Shown: positions 49,771 to 60,500 of the stretch, in pieces | Position numbering within the stretch: the stretch's first letter is position 1 | Layout of the letters: the number at the start of each line of letters is the position of its first letter | Assembly (NCBI GenBank): GCA_026874595.1 | Contig: CM049313.1 | Coordinates: forward strand, 45,538,659-45,602,658 | Direction of reading: 5' to 3' | From: Sipunculus nudus | Taxonomy: Eukaryota; Annelida; Sipuncula; Golfingiida; Sipunculidae | Length of the DNA: 64,000 nucleotides | The notes under the pieces: model-generated | What the model was told of the DNA's origin: nothing | The model's database searches: none | What the model saw: only the letters and a program-made list of their open reading frames with translations | Position numbers and translations under genes: made by a program

Positions 49771-50938
49771 TCCGCCAAAACGAAGTTTTGCGGATACTAT
49801 GTTTTTGACCGAGTTCCTCCGCCGCCGCCGCGTTCGTTTCCAGAGAGCTCCTCGGAGACTAATGGACCGATTTTTCCCAAACTTACACCTATTATCGGGT
49901 CACATGTGAACTGGTGCCTAACCAATTTGCATTGACCTCTGACCTTTCCTCTCTATCCAGTGTCCATTTGTGGGTCTGTTTCCACTCATAAACCCTCATA
50001 TCTCGGGAACCGTTTGACCGATCAGGAAATAAAATTGATACAAATGTAGCCCTTGGATTGCTTTATAACATACACAAAAAATGGTGGCGCCACCTGTAAC
50101 CATGTTTGCACAGTGTCCATCTGTTCATCTGCCTTGGGTTAAAATCACTCATATCTCTGCAGTGAATTGACTAATTCACCTGAAATTCGTCATGTGTATA
50201 CATCCAGGATAGCTTTCTTGATTTTATGACAGGTGGCGCCACCTACGTTCACGTTCACACTGATGACATCCAAGCTTATATCTCGGGAACCGTTTGACCG
50301 ATCAGGAAATAAAATTTATACAAATGTAGCCCTTTGATAGCTCTGTAACATACACAAAAAATGGTGGCGCCACCTGTAACAATGTTTGCACAGCGTCTGT
50401 CTGTTAGTCTGCCGTGGCCTAAAATTACTCATTTCTCTGTAGTGGATCGACATAACTGCCTAAAATTTTGCAGGTTTATACATCGTGGACAGCTTTCTTG
50501 ATTTTATGACAGGTGGCGCCACCTACATTCTAGTTAATGCTGGACACATCCAAGCTCATATCTCAGGAACCATTTGACCGATTGGGCCAAAATTGTGCAT
50601 GTGTTTAGATCTCACATAGGTCTTTATCATGCACAAAACTGGAGGGGTTACCTGGAAAGATTTTTGCACAGTGTTTGTCTGTTTGTCTGCCATGGGCAAA
50701 AATCGCTCATATACATGTAGTGGTTTGACTTTTCTGCCTAAAATTTTGCAGGTGTATACAACTTGGACAGCTTTCTGGATTTGTGGTAGGTGGCACAACC
50801 TACATACACATTTAGGCTGCAGACATCCATGCTAATATGCAACATACCTCACTCTATTTCCCCTTGCCACTCAATCCATGCCTCACTATCTGATTTTGGC
50901 AGATACATGTAGTCACTTGTCGGTTACCCGTATTCTAG
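49771..50938 (+). mobile_element. Helitron C, non-autonomous, innermost layer
   Basis: Starts TCCGCCAAAACG after an A. The 5' end folds (ATCCGCC..AAAAC / GTTTTGCGGAT). It ends TTCTAG before a T. The host core resumes exactly after it: the segment TTTTTCTCTATTTTTGAGA in the 336-bp unit continues at about 50,955. The core has two 280-bp units, with GGTGGCGCCACC at 50,083, 50,232, 50,363 and 50,512. The 3' hairpin is weak (CGG-TTAC-CCG), unlike B1. No Rep/helicase gene. Confidence 0.75.
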
Positions 50939-52256
50939 TTTTAAAAGTTTACACATTTTTCTCTATTTTTGAGATATATAAATACAGACTAAATCTTGGC
51001 CTGTTGGTTAATCTGTTTGATGCTTCAGTTGAATGGGTATATACTACCATTCTGATGATAAAATTTCCTTTTGCGAATCTCTTCCCAGTCAGCTGAGCGT
51101 CATGACCCATGGGTCACTTGTTTACAAAATGCATTATGTTTGGGCCCATAACTTTTTTAAATTATATAATACAGACATAATTTCTGGCATGTACATAAGA
51201 AATATATAGAGGAATATTTATGGTAAATATGAGGAAAAACAGATGAGTGGTTTTGATATTAGGCAGTCCTGAAGTGTGAAAATAGGTTTTTAATAAAAAA
51301 TTGAGGTTTTCCTTAATTTCTCAAAGGAACAAAGTCGCAAAGACCCAGTTTTCGGCTTGGTAGGAGATCTTGGGGACATTTAACATTATGCCAAATTTTG
51401 GATTCCTAGGTCTTACGGTTTTAAAACATGCCACATCTACGGACGAACGGACGACGGACAATGGACCACGACTATAGCTCAGATGACTTATAGTTAGCTG
51501 AGCTAAAAAAGCATTTTAGCCAGTCTTTCAGTATGTATATAAACAGATTTACCAACAGGCAAAAGGTCAGTCTGGATCTATTTATTGCTTTGGCAGGCTG
51601 CCAACTGTTTCAGATTAGACAACAGGTCAGTGAGTTCACTCAGTGCAGCCAGGTACAGGTCAAGAGTTCATTTAGTGCAGTAGTTGCAGTTTGCAATTTG
51701 TTCCAGTTAACTCAGGGCAACTGCATTCCTTACCTGAGCTTGGTCAGCCCAGTGCACCTGACTCACTTGAAGTTTGATGTATTGGCCTGACTTTTGACTT
51801 TTCCATGTATCTTTAATGGCTTTATAGTATACAAGACTGGTGTCACCACCAACAATGATTTTTGCAGAGTGAATGGCCCCACTTATTTCTCAGGATGGAT
51901 TTGATATATCAGCCTGAAATAGGGCATATGTATTCATCTTGGATAGCTTCATTATTAATCAGACTGGTTGCACCACCTACAATAACTTTTGCACAGTATA
52001 CACACCAACAATTATGTCATGCATCTATGCACATAGCTCAAGAGTGGTTTGAAGTATCTGCCTGAAATTTTGCTTGTCCATACATCTTCGATGGCTTTCT
52101 CTACACAAGACTGGTGGCACCACCTACAATCATTTTGTGTTGTGTGCACTCATGCCAGTATTTCAGCAGTGATGTTTTTGTAATTGGTGCTTGGACTAGG
52201 GTTCAAAATGTTTAGTACTTGCATTGTACAATAGTAACATTTACATGTCACACATA

Positions 52257-53372
52257 TGTGACAGGGTATGATTTCCTTGTTTAGTCAAATACAACAGGTT
52301 TGATTAATGTAGTCACTTAATCGGTACATGTAATAGGTCGTCACAACAGATGTAATTTTGTTGTCACACAGGTTGTGACAAACAACCTTACTGTATAAGA
52401 CTGTGTAATTGGTAATGATATACTCCTGTTATCTTCATGTTATTGGTACTTTGTAACGGTTTATCTTGTGTGCAATGTAGGCCTAGTTTGATGTATTAGT
52501 GGCCCACATTGAGCTCTATGTAATGGCTTCGCTTAATGTAGGGGGCAGTACAGTCAAACGCGCGGAACACCTGTAGTTATCATAGAGACGTCAACTATGA
52601 CCTCGTCATTAACTAAATTTTATATTTATATTTGAACCCAAGTTTTTCTTAAGTACCTCCATTTTTGTTTATTGGTTATTCTGCAGTGTGTAAACCTAAA
52701 TGTAGGAGGGTAACAAACTGTACTGTATATTTGTGTAACCATCTAGTTTACATAAGAATAGCATGTCTCTCATCTTGCCGCAAAAATGTTTAACCCACGT
52801 CACTTGGCAGCGAGTCAGTCAATGTGATGTGATGCGTTTTTTCAGGTACGTGTATGTATTTCCTGTACGTTGAAAGTCTTTAGCTGTAAAGTACCATAGT
52901 CATGTAATGTAAATTCATTACAACTGTTGGATAAATCACATTTTTCATTTATATGATCGCTGATGGATTATATTAATCAGTTATCTCATATCAAGTTGTG
53001 TATAGGGCAACTACGCAAGAATAAGCTATTTCAATAACGCTTGTAACTGATATCATTGTCAGCCTCTAGTGTTCATGCCAAATCTTGTAATTATGTATAA
53101 TCATGTAATATTGTATATTATAAGGTTATGGTCCTCATGTCGAATCTTGTAATTTTGTATAATTTGTATATTACAAGGTAATGACTCATGACATATATGT
53201 CATGTATCATATGTATATAATATTTCAAGACTTGGCAGCGAGTCAGTCAATGTGATGTGATGCTTTTTTTCAGATTTCGCAATAAACCAGTTTTCCACCA
53301 CGGTGTTGTTGGTAGTGCAGCCCAACCTTCTAAGACACCACCAATCCGTACCTATATGACTGGGGTGTTACA
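52257..53372 (+). mobile_element. Solo LTR-like insert, 1,116 bp
   Basis: Starts TGTGACAGGG and ends GGTGTTACA, with a 4-bp duplication CATA at 52,253-52,256 and 53,373-53,376. It splits the 3' part of E2. AATAAA at 53,281-53,286 lies about 90 nt before the end, where an LTR polyadenylation signal is expected. It contains a repeated 44-bp block (52,802-52,845 and 53,230-53,273). The family is unknown. Confidence 0.6.
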
Positions 53373-53428
53373 CATATATACTTAATAATCTATTGCACAG
53401 GTTCACATTAGGCCTGTAGGTCTTGTTT

Positions 53429-53860
53429 ATATTTTTATCTGCCATTAATGAAAACATATTTCATGACCTTTGAAGTGATAAAAAGTGCACCAGATAAGTC
53501 TTCATTAAAAAATAGATTCAGATGCATGATTATAGCTGGATGATATGCCAGTACAAGCACACCTAAACAACTGATTACAGTTATATCAGAGTTGGGAACA
53601 ATACATAGATCAAACTTGAAAAATATAGCTTGATTAAATTGTTTTTTACCTGTAACATTAGAGGTTTGTATATACTCAGTTCTTTTATAAGGGATTTAAT
53701 TATATTTTAGATGAGCTGTTATTTTCCTAACAATACAGATATATTTCCATTTCTGAGTTCTTTTCCTGTGTTTCTTGAGTAATGTACATACATGCAGTAA
53801 TCAATCAACTGATATTTGAGGAAGCTCCAGAAATAACTATCAGAAGCCTGATATGAATTG
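53429..53860. other. No recognised feature
   Basis: AT-rich spacer up to the solo TRIM LTR. Confidence 0.35.
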
Positions 53861-54010
53861 TGTTACAAATTTTTGAGGGGAAAAATCCTGGGCCATTCCG
53901 GGAGTTGAACCCCAGTCGGTGGCGTACAAGTCCGGCGTACCAACCGCTTCGCTAGCAAAGCAAGCTTCACTAGCGAGACAGTTCGGTCGGCTTTAAGTCA
54001 CCCTGTAACA
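53861..54010 (-). mobile_element. Solo LTR of TRIM-1 family
   Basis: 150 bp, TGTTAC to GTAACA at its ends, flanked by an exact ATTG duplication (53,857-53,860 and 54,011-54,014). Minus strand: A-box TAGCGAAGCGGTTGG (53,940-53,954) and B-box-like GGTTCAACTCC (53,901-53,911). Independent evidence that the 6.5-kb LTR is a mobile unit. Confidence 0.85.
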
Positions 54011-54014
54011 ATTG

Positions 54015-54512
54015 TTTGTTCTGAATGTAAATATTACAGAAACATATATATGTTTCACAGTGGGAGATATCGGTAGATTTGTGTAAACCTACAAATGAGT
54101 TTTACAAATTTCTCTTTTGCGGATGCAAGCAGATGAAGATAATTTCTGAAATAGTGATCTAACCACATGCTTCAATTGTTTGTAAATCCTTGGTCCTTGG
54201 GAGACAATTACAGTCAGCTTTTTTATAATAATGATTGGTCATGGCCTTTGTTGTTAATTAGGAGAGACTGCAGATGGCTGTTTTTAGCATCAGAGTGACT
54301 GTTTTAATGTGTCTTAAGGATGAGCATCAAAGTAATGAAGTCATGAACAGCACATACTGTGGTTGTCTTTTTCACATACGCAGTATCCGTGAAAGAAGCA
54401 ATATCATGGATATAAAACCTTTGTGATAAGAGGTCCCATTGTCAAGGGCAGAGTTGAAAGGTAAAAAGTTGACTTATGAATAAAAATAAACCGTGTATGT
54501 TCTGAGATTTTT
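54015..54512. other. No recognised feature
   Basis: AT-rich spacer before the last CAGCTGA element. Confidence 0.35.
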
Positions 54513-54941
54513 TAGCTCAGCTGACTCTAAGTCAACTGAGGTATAGGAATGGCGGTGTGTCCAGTTGTCTGGTCGTTCGGGTGTCTGGCCGTCCAGCCAT
54601 CTGTTAGCAGGGCACAAATCGTAACTGCTGGTCCTAGAAACTTCTAAATCAATAAAAAATCTCCTTGGAAACCTGAAATTAATTAACTGCAACCTAATCT
54701 GCTGAGCTATGTGACTTCAAAGTACCCCCTAGATTAATAATAAATTTGATACAAAACTTGAAATATCTTGATAGTTAATGCATGGATTGTCATGAATCTT
54801 GCCTTGAATATTGACCATGACAAGTTTTGTCAGTTCTCGAAACTGGTGGCGCCAACTGTATTTTTACTACTCTAACAAATATTTTTTTTTCTTTTTTTTT
54901 TACTTTAAAATGACAACAATCATGTCAGTTTCTTAGCTGTA

Positions 54942-56482
54942 CAGACAAAGTCTGGAGATACTTAGGTATGGAGATACTATGCCGCTGCTGCAGAGATTTT
55001 GTTTGGATGTGATAACTCAAAAAATATTTTACGGATCTTAACCAAACTTGACATGTGCATAGATGTGGGTGGGAGGTTATAGCCTATTTAAAATGGGGTC
55101 ATGACCTTTAATAAGAGAGTGATCTTGACCTTGAATAGGTCCTTTTTGCCTGTATGGTCGCCTGTAGTCGCCTGAAGTCGCCCCAAGACGCGTGACCTAG
55201 AAGCTGTCGCCTCTGGATTTTCAACATGTTCAAAATTCTCAGGCGACAGCTTTTTTGTCGCCAGTGAGCGTAGTCTGTCTTCTACTGGCGTGGGTGCTGT
55301 CGTAGGCTGTCGCCAGGTGACGCGGGTTGTCGTGTGTGTTGTCGCGGGCTTGAAACAAGACCCATTCTTGTGTCCAGCTCCTCACATAGCACATGGAAGA
55401 AAATCGTCGAAGCATGTCGCGGGAGGACGTGGCAAAAATTCTGGTGTTGTAGGTTGTCGCCAGTCTGGTCGTAGGTTGTCGCAGATGTGGTTGTAGGTTG
55501 TCGTGGGTGATTATCCTTTGTCACGGTGACTGTGTTGCGGGTCGTCGGCAGCGACAGTCGCCAGCCATTTGTAGCTTGTCGTAGACTATTGTCATAGCAG
55601 AGGTCCTGTCGCCTGTTTTTTGGCGACCATGAGGCGACAGCCTGGTCGCCTGTAGTCACCTGTAGAGTCGCCTAAGTGGGACAGCCCCATAATACACAGA
55701 TTTCTTTCATATTATACATATACATAGACGTGGGATATGGGATGATGTATATTTAAATTGGGGTCATGACTTTTCCTATGAGAGTGGCCTTGACCTTGAA
55801 TATTGCCATATATGGTGTAAATCACACTAAATCATAAATATCTCAATAAGGGATGTATTGATTGGTCCAAAAATCAAATTGATTGAAGATCTTGGATAGC
55901 TTTGTCTTTTTCAGAAGACAGGTGGCACCACCTTCTGTCTTTCTTTTGTTTCCATGTCTTTTAATACCCCATCATTGCCACTTGACAGCACTGTGAGCAT
56001 TATAAGTCTAAAAACTTATTGGCAGATTTGGCTGAAATTGTGCTTGTACATTGATCTTGGAATATTCAATCTTGTATTCAAGACTGGTGGTGTTATCAGC
56101 AATTGTTTGCCATGGTGTCCATCTGTACACGTGCTTTGGGTGAAAATTGCTCATATCTCCAGTGGTCCAAGGTATTGGTCTGAAATGTGGCATGTCCGTC
56201 CATCTTTGAAAGTTTTCTCATAAACCAGACAGGTGGCGCCACTTACCTGACCACTTTTATAGTATAAATTTATCCCCTTTTCATAAGAGTGATTCTTTTT
56301 ATTGGCCCCCATATTTGGTGAAAAATATAGTTTCTCAAGTTGATAGATGGAAGAAACCATGATCACTTGCCAAATGTCAGTGGATGCTGCTGAAAATTAG
56401 GGGACTACTCTTAAAGGGGGGGGGATAATTGGATTAATTGTCTGGGGATACTATGGCACCTGCGGTGCCAAGAAATATCTAG
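54942..56482 (+). mobile_element. Helitron B2, non-autonomous, with internal insert
   Basis: Same family as B1. The 3' end is GGGGATACTATGGCACCTGC with the hairpin and TCTAG before T (56,479-56,482). The 5' end is diverged (CAGACAAAGTCTGGAGATAC) and has lost a clear TC start. It contains TGACCTTGA at 55,126 and 55,791 and GGTGGCGCCACT at 56,232. Relative to B1, about 200 bp is missing where the GTCGCC-rich insert sits. Confidence 0.7.
55147..55688. mobile_element. GTCGCC-rich insert of unknown type
   Basis: A GC-rich block of about 540 bp saturated with GTCGCC/GTCGTAGG words, in sharp contrast to its surroundings. Both ends carry a hairpin of the same word: AGCTGTCGCCT/AGGCGACAGCT (55,202-55,251) and CTGTCGCCT/AGGCGACAG (55,606-55,640). 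GGTCGCCTGTAGTC occurs at both ends in direct orientation. An open frame on the minus strand (55,282-55,659) follows the repeats and has no recognised domain. Confidence 0.55.
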
Positions 56483-56499
56483 TCACATTTAGTGTTCCT

Positions 56500-57540
56500 A
56501 AAACCTATCCTATACTAATCACCCTGTCTGTCTGTTTGTTTGTCAGTCTGTCTGTCTGTCCATCCATCCATCCACACAAATTTGTTTCCAGATGATAACT
56601 CCAGGTTGGATTGACTATTGGATTTTAAACTTTACTTACACATGGCCCACCACTAAAGCAAGAACCAATATGATTTTGGGGTCAAGAGGTCAAAAGTCAA
56701 GGTCACAGGACTCACTTATTTGTAAAACTTATGGCTGCATTTTAGGCCGAGCTTTTTATCCCAAACTTTCCATCTTGTGCATTTAGCTGACTTGCCAGTA
56801 TTGGGAGAGCATAAATGAATTTTGGGTCATAGGTCATGGTGACAGAGGCCATCTGTTCACAAATTAGTTTCTAGATGGCATCTCCAGTTTAGTTTGACAT
56901 ATTGGTTTCAAACATAAAGTATATATGGCCTACCATTAAAGTAAGAACCATGTCGATTTTGGGGTCTAACAGTCAAAGGTTAAAGTCAGAGGACCCATTT
57001 CTTTAAAAAGAATGTGTGTGCATTTGAAGCCAAACTTTTCATTGCAAACTTTCCATCTTTAAGATATTGCTAACCTGCCAATAGGGGAAGAGTTTTTTCG
57101 CTTTTTGGGTCATAGGGTCAAAGGTCACAGGGCCCATCCATTCACGAATAAGTTTATGGATGATAATTCTGCTTTGGATAGACAGACTGGCCTGATTTAA
57201 TAATGAACCACCACTTCAGTAAATTCATTTTGATTTTCAGGGTCCAGAGATCAAAGTTGAAGGTCACAGGAGCCACATCTTGAAAAAGATTGTGGATGCA
57301 CTGTAAATCAAACTTTTCATCCAGAACTTTCCATCTTTCAGACATGGCTTACTTGCCCAAAGTGAGGAAACCTGTCGATTTTAAGGTTAGCTGGTCAGAG
57401 GTCAAGGTCACTTTTTAAAAGATTGTTACAGTAATCTTAATGCTGCAAGTTCAAGGATATTAAGTTCTAAGATTTTTAGGTCACAAGGTCACAGGACTGT
57501 CATTCTGAAAAATTTCTTTAAAAATATTTTCTTAAAGACA
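56500..57540 (+). repeat. F-related block, ~277-bp units with AGGTCA motifs
   Basis: Begins with a GTCTGTCTGTTTG/CCATCC microsatellite (56,525-56,572). Units start around GATTTTGGGGTC at 56,672 and 56,949 and a decayed version near 57,230. Each contains AGGTCA-like clusters, for example GGGTCA-A-AGGTCA (57,115-57,127) and AGGTCAAGGTCA (about 57,398). Related to element F at 19,957. Confidence 0.6.
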
Positions 57541-57577
57541 AATTCAGCTGAGCATCGAGACCCATGGGTCCATAGTT

Positions 57578-60500
57578 AATTATATCACATCTTCATTTCT
57601 AACTGTCTTTCAAATTTCCATTATTTATTGTAAGTAACATTTTGTGCACATAATATTTGATATAAATCATACACCTTATAATGGTTATATTCTGAGTATA
57701 TAGGTATTTTGTATTGTGAGATTGTAAAATGGAACTCTCCCACAACACTGACATAGTGAAAATTGCGAAATTTAAACCGTGGGAATATAAATTAAGCCAA
57801 CCACTGAAATTTTGTATGTATATATATACAGCTGCAGGTAACTTAACCTTCTTGGTGTACTCTACACAGATTATGTAACAGATTATATTGCATTGTATTT
57901 GTCTTGCAAAGTTTTGTGTCTGCCTATACCAGTAAGCAGATTTGTCTTTTTAGATTCCTCATAGTTGCTCCATAATTGCTTTTATCTCATGAATTTTCCT
58001 CATATTGTTGAACCTTATCATATGTTAGCATTTAAGTGTAAATTAAAACAAGGCAAGTGCAGCTCTTAGAGAGTCCATATACCTTCACAATGCTTTCCAT
58101 CAAGACCCATCAGTGAATGGGTTTAGTTCATAGATGGCAGTTTATACAGGTAATCATTCATCTACATGTACCTTGATCTAGATAACCCACAAAGTTTATG
58201 CAGTCATTACTTTCTCTCCCTTAGGTGAGACATTAATCTCCATGAAATGTTGATGTTCAAAGCCATTTTTATTTCTTAGAAAGCCAGTAAAATAACAGAT
58301 ATGGAAACAAAATATAACCTATTTCCATCTTTATTGGTGGAGGTAGTACTATGTGATACATGCTATTTCTTCCAGTGACTTTTATTCCAGAGAGACAAAG
58401 ACTTGAGAGTAGATCCTTTGATCTTTTCTTTTGGTAAATGATCAATGGTTTATTGTGGATGTTACTGGATGGTGCATTATGATATAAGCATCCTTTGCTC
58501 AAATGTTGAGACTGCTGATGATATTTTGAACAAATCCTGAGAGGAAAGACAATACTCAGAAGGGAATCTTTCCACAAAAGAACTTGGCTGAATATACCGC
58601 TGATTCCAAAATACTGCCAGCATATAAAATTGATATTCCTAGAAGAGCAGCATGACAGTAGGGCAGTAAATTTCTAATACACTTAGGCCAAAAAAAAATA
58701 AAAGGTTTGGTTTTAAGGCACCACACACATCAATTTAACCCCCAACATTAATGATTTTTATTTTGATTTTCATCTTTAAAGAAGATAAAATAATACAGTT
58801 TTGTAAGTTTTCCTTTTTTGTAGTGCTTTACCTGTTAAGAAAAAAAAATATGTTGTTATTATCATGCTTTTTCCCTGATCATATGACCTTTTTATTGATA
58901 CATATAAAAAAGGGTTAAATAAAAAAAAAGGCACTGATTTATGAAAAAAAGTGTCTGAGAACCATACCTCTTTTTTTTTGGCCTTACACTTACACAGATG
59001 TAACAAATAAATTCTGGTTGGCCACCCATCTTGACGACCCCAAGTCAAATGACCACAATTTAAATGAACCACCAGATAAACGACTTAATAACAAGGCCTC
59101 TTATTACCTTATTTTAGTGGATCCACCGAATATATAATAATGTTAATATTTTCTTCAAAAATTTTGGCTGCTTGGCTGTAATATTGTGTTAGTTAGGCTA
59201 CCTCTATGCAAGTTAATATGGCCCAGTTCTTTGATTTCTGTGATGTGAGGCATTATTAATCGTAGTTTGACAGAATGTCAAATCCTACTTGGCACTTATA
59301 TAAACATATCAGGGAAAGGGTAGGACATCCACTGCACTTCATAGAAAACTGGAACAAATATTAGCATTATTATATATTAGGTGGGTCACCTGACATAATA
59401 GTAAGAAAGGGGCCATTTTTATTAGGTCATATATCTGGGGTTGTTTAAATTATAGTTGTCTCAGAGTTTTCATCTATTAAACTGGGTATGTCTAGGTGGG
59501 TGTAAAACAAACTCTTGTTTCAGCACAGGAGAAATTTCATTTCATTGAAAAGAGAGGTCTGTGACTATAATAGCATGTGCTAGCAGAAAGTAGGTTGCAG
59601 GAATAGAAGAACAGTGACAGAATGCTTTGAAGATGCATCATGTATTGTCTTCAGGGATTCTTAAAAAGTTATTATTGTTTTCTGTTAATATCTACAAAGA
59701 GTTTATTAGCCAGCTAGAGGCCACATCTTACATTTATAAATGAAACATCTTTGATGGGCCTTCAGTTCTCAATATTGATTCACATAGAGCATCTGAACGG
59801 AATCTCCAATTGGATTAATTTCTCATTATCTTAATTTCTTTCAGTGAGTAATTTATTCTTTAGAGGCATTTCAGGATGGTCCCCTTTAATAATTATGGAG
59901 TTGTTAGTGTGGAAGTTTCGCAAATAAGCCTGACACTACTGCTGTATGCTGCAGGTAATGTCAGGATCAAATTACTTGATCAGGCAGGTCCATTTGCTAT
60001 GAAACTTTGGCAGTGGTCTAGCTGTGATGTCCACTTTAATTAGTTCCAGTAAGAGCAAAGTCATCATCCTAATTATCTCTGCAGGATCAATATGGCCCTT
60101 TTAGTACAGGTAATTTACACCTAACGGAACAATCTAGCCATGTTAGTCATTTCCTCTGGGTTTCACAGAGGTCATATTTTAATCTAGGTTTGTCCATTTG
60201 TCTGTTTTGATGCAGATCTCATTATGTCACAGTTGTAGTATAATGGAGTATTTGTCTGAAACATGCTCCAGGGAAGTTTTGATTAAAATTTTATTATTAT
60301 TCCTGCAGATGTGGATGTGGAAATATGTGTACATCTGTTGATAGCAGCCACCATCACTGACACCTGCTGGAGGACTTTGGTATTATATATGACATGTTTC
60401 CTAAGGCAAGGAGTATACCACATTGAGCAGAATCAGACTTCAGAGAGTATGACTTTGCTGGTTAGGGTTTGTGGGCATTAAATCTTATCTCAAGACCACA

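Larger units (their letters stand above)
47714..51122 (+). mobile_element. CAGCTGA element, subtype 2, third layer
   Basis: Both ends are present: TAGCTCAGCTGACT with its hairpin partner AGTCATCTGAGCTA and a GTCCGTCTGTCC microsatellite, then CAGCTGAGCG, TGACCCATGGGTCA and CTTGTT. Between them lies a tandem core of 336-bp units, interrupted near its end by a Helitron. I infer a Helentron-like element. No coding capacity. Confidence 0.8.
45494..51506 (-). mobile_element. CAGCTGA element, subtype 1, second layer
   Basis: The left end is the inverted terminus AACAAGGGACCTATGGGTC. The right end is the inverted start TAGCTNAGCT with the GTCCGTCGTCC microsatellite (51,430-51,505). Its sequence is the inverted counterpart of 1-2,027. 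It is split at 47,714-51,122 by a plus-strand relative. Joining TTTCCTGATTTT to ACAAAATGCATTATG restores the uninterrupted form seen near 29,000. Confidence 0.75.
44528..53428 (+). mobile_element. AACCTGTG element (E2), outermost layer of a nest
   Basis: Starts AGTGAACCTGTGAGCTC after a T tract, with a CATCCGTCGTCTGTAC microsatellite. It runs to 45,493 and resumes at 51,507 with GCATTTTAGCC and TTTCAGTATG, the same order as E1b near 10,130-10,150. The 3' end, CACAGGTTCACATT plus AGGCCTGTAGG and TCTTGTTT, is at 53,397-53,428. It is interrupted by the CAGCTGA element at 45,494-51,506 and the solo LTR at 52,257-53,372. Non-coding. Confidence 0.7.
54513..57577 (+). mobile_element. CAGCTGA element, subtype 2, mosaic
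   Basis: The 5' end is TAGCTCAGCTGACT with hairpin and a GTCTGGTCG-type microsatellite, followed by one core unit with GGTGGCGCCAAC (54,846). The 3' end (CAGCTGAGCATCGAGACCC, ATGGGTCC) lies at 57,544-57,577. Between them are Helitron B2 and an F-related tandem block, so the interior is a mosaic of nested pieces. The original interior cannot be separated with certainty. Confidence 0.6.

Noticed and set aside
55282-55659. 125-codon minus-strand frame as a gene
   Set aside because: It follows the GTCGCC repeats, and its residues reflect the repeated words rather than a protein family.
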